Made by a program: the position numbers and the translations under genes
The notes under the pieces: model-generated
Told to the model about the DNA's origin: nothing
What the model saw: only the letters and a program-made list of their open reading frames with translations
The model's database searches: none
Shown here: one piece after another, positions 23,522 to 24,552 of the stretch
How the letters are laid out: every line of letters begins with the position of its first letter
How positions within the stretch are numbered: position 1 is the stretch's first letter
Source of the DNA: CAUZSN01 sp963582345
GTDB taxonomy: Bacteria; Planctomycetota; Planctomycetia; Planctomycetales; Planctomycetaceae
Length of the DNA: 24,552 nucleotides
NCBI GenBank assembly: GCA_963582345.1
Contig: CAUZSN010000035.1
Span: forward strand, 1-24,552
Reading direction: 5' to 3'

Positions 23522-24349
23522 ATGTTGGCAACAGATTTGGGTACCACACAAGTGGATGCAATCTGGGAAGCAATTCGCAAGGAAGTCCGGGAAGAGGTCG
23601 AACGTGAGCCGATTCTGGCGAGCTTTCTACATGCGACAGTCTTGAAACACGGTCATCTCGAAAATGCTCTGAGCTTTCATTTGGCCAGCAAACTCGCAAA
23701 CCCCAGCGTCTCAGCAATGCTGATTCGAGAACTGATTGACGAGGCGTTTGGGGCCAATCCCGCCATTAGCCAAGCGACACGTGCCGACCTGCAGGCGATT
23801 CGCGATCGAGATCCCGCGTCTAATGGTTATTCGGAACCGTTTCTCTACTTCAAAGGTTTTCACGCGTTACAGTCGTACCGAGTGGCGAATTGGCTTTGGC
23901 AACAAGATCGGCGCTCACTAGCAATCCATTTGCAAAACCGAATTTCCGAGATTTTCGGAGTCGACATTCATCCGGCAGCTCGAATCGGAACGGGCATACT
24001 GATCGATCATGCGACGAGTGTTGTGATTGGTGAAACGGCAGTTGTCGAGGACAACGTTTCGATGCTGCACGAAGTGACACTGGGTGGGACGGGTAAAATG
24101 ATTGGTGATCGACATCCGAAAGTACGTCGTGGAGTTCTGATTGGCGCAGGGGCGAAAATATTGGGCCATCTCGAAATTGGCACGGGTGCCAAGATTGGTG
24201 CGGGGAGCGTGGTCTTGGATGATGTGCCTCCTCACCGAACTGTTGCGGGTGTCCCAGCAGAAATTGTGGGACAACCGGATGTCGAGGAACCGGCTCTCGA
24301 AATGAACCAACAGTTCCCGCACAGCCATAGCGACGGCGGCGGAATTTGA
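23522..24349 (+). CDS. cysE: Serine O-acetyltransferase
   Basis: A 275-residue enzyme making O-acetylserine from serine and acetyl-CoA, the first step of cysteine synthesis. The N-terminal helical domain (IRKEVREEVEREPILASFLHATVL) is followed by the left-handed beta-helix hexapeptide domain: DIHPAARIG (Asp148), LIDHATSVVIGETAV (Asp162, His163 catalytic pair), LGGTGK, DRHPKVR, IGAGAKILG and GAGSVV. The C-terminus ends in ...SDGGGI with a terminal Ile, as in CysE proteins that dock into cysteine synthase CysK. The start at the ATG at 23522 gives the usual length; the frame is open to 23429 (31 extra residues), and neither has a good Shine-Dalgarno. No CysK gene is in the window. Confidence 0.94.
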   Translation: MLATDLGTTQVDAIWEAIRKEVREEVEREPILASFLHATVLKHGHLENALSFHLASKLANPSVSAMLIRELIDEAFGANPAISQATRADLQAIRDRDPASNGYSEPFLYFKGFHALQSYRVANWLWQQDRRSLAIHLQNRISEIFGVDIHPAARIGTGILIDHATSVVIGETAVVEDNVSMLHEVTLGGTGKMIGDRHPKVRRGVLIGAGAKILGHLEIGTGAKIGAGSVVLDDVPPHRTVAGVPAEIVGQPDVEEPALEMNQQFPHSHSDGGGI

Positions 24350-24443
24350 CTCAAGTGGATGTCTTATTCGAAGACTTCTGTTTCCATCATCTTCTTGAGA
24401 TTCTGTGAGTTAGACATCGGGAACTTGGAGTCCGGTTGTTGAG

Positions 24444-24552
24444 ATGGCTGGAAAATCTTCGAAACCAACTGCGGAAACGCGTGACCTTAAGATTACTGAA
24501 CATCATCTATTATGCTCAGACCGGTCAAATTCTTCTTGGGTTTTCACTTTGG
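24444..24552 (+). CDS. Possible start of an unidentified gene, cut by the window edge
   Basis: From the ATG at 24444 the frame stays open for 36 codons to the right edge (MAGKSSKPTAETRDLKIT..., ending SSWVFTL). A GGAG element lies about 14 bases upstream, farther than ideal. The polar start and final hydrophobic residues could precede a membrane segment, but too little is visible to name a family. An opposite-strand frame ending ...KKMMETEVFE at about 24370 is also open for a short distance and is the competing reading. Confidence 0.25.
   Translation, partial: MAGKSSKPTAETRDLKITEHHLLCSDRSNSSWVFTL

Overview
The window looks like a chromosomal segment of a planctomycete (Pirellulales-like). 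The evidence is the mix of secreted families typical of that phylum: a terpenoid-cyclase-type toroid fused to DUF4159 domains, a PQQ-like beta-propeller protein, an exported protein with a C-x4-C-H haem-type motif, and a 15-repeat leucine-rich-repeat protein. Housekeeping genes are scattered, with few operons and often no Shine-Dalgarno sequence. Assignment below phylum is not possible from sequence reading alone.

Layout. Bases 1-2827 hold minus-strand genes: the first 93 codons of iolD (running off the left edge), a YbjN-like exported protein, a Nudix hydrolase and trpC. A divergent region then leads to a CPBP membrane protease and tyrS on the plus strand, followed by tRNA-Asp(GTC) and a decayed IS3-family element. 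The element runs almost up to the start of a large exported toroid/DUF4159 protein. An SDR epimerase follows. Next come an unassigned gap and a minus-strand cluster of tiny overlapping membrane-protein frames (10062-10814), divergent from glcB (malate synthase G). The LRR protein is next. It converges on a minus-strand pair, a SelW-like Rdx protein and a metallo-hydrolase-like protein with a degraded metal motif. Transaldolase (minus) and purB (plus) are divergent around an interrupted palindrome. An ArgE/DapE-type M20 deacylase converges on the C-x4-C-H protein, which is divergent from the PQQ-like propeller gene. Serine acetyltransferase (cysE) lies near the right edge, followed by a possible partial frame.

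How the genes fit together. Most are independent housekeeping functions: tryptophan, cysteine, purine and possibly arginine or lysine synthesis, pentose phosphate and glyoxylate carbon flow, inositol breakdown and translation. The exported proteins (YbjN-like, toroid/DUF4159, LRR, C-x4-C-H, PQQ-like) are lineage-typical and of unknown function. The parts least explained by known biology are the overlapping micro-gene cluster next to glcB, the metallo-hydrolase with its lost HxHxDH signature paired with a SelW-like redox protein, and the tandem-DUF4159 fusion. I found no CRISPR array, phage module or complete mobile element.
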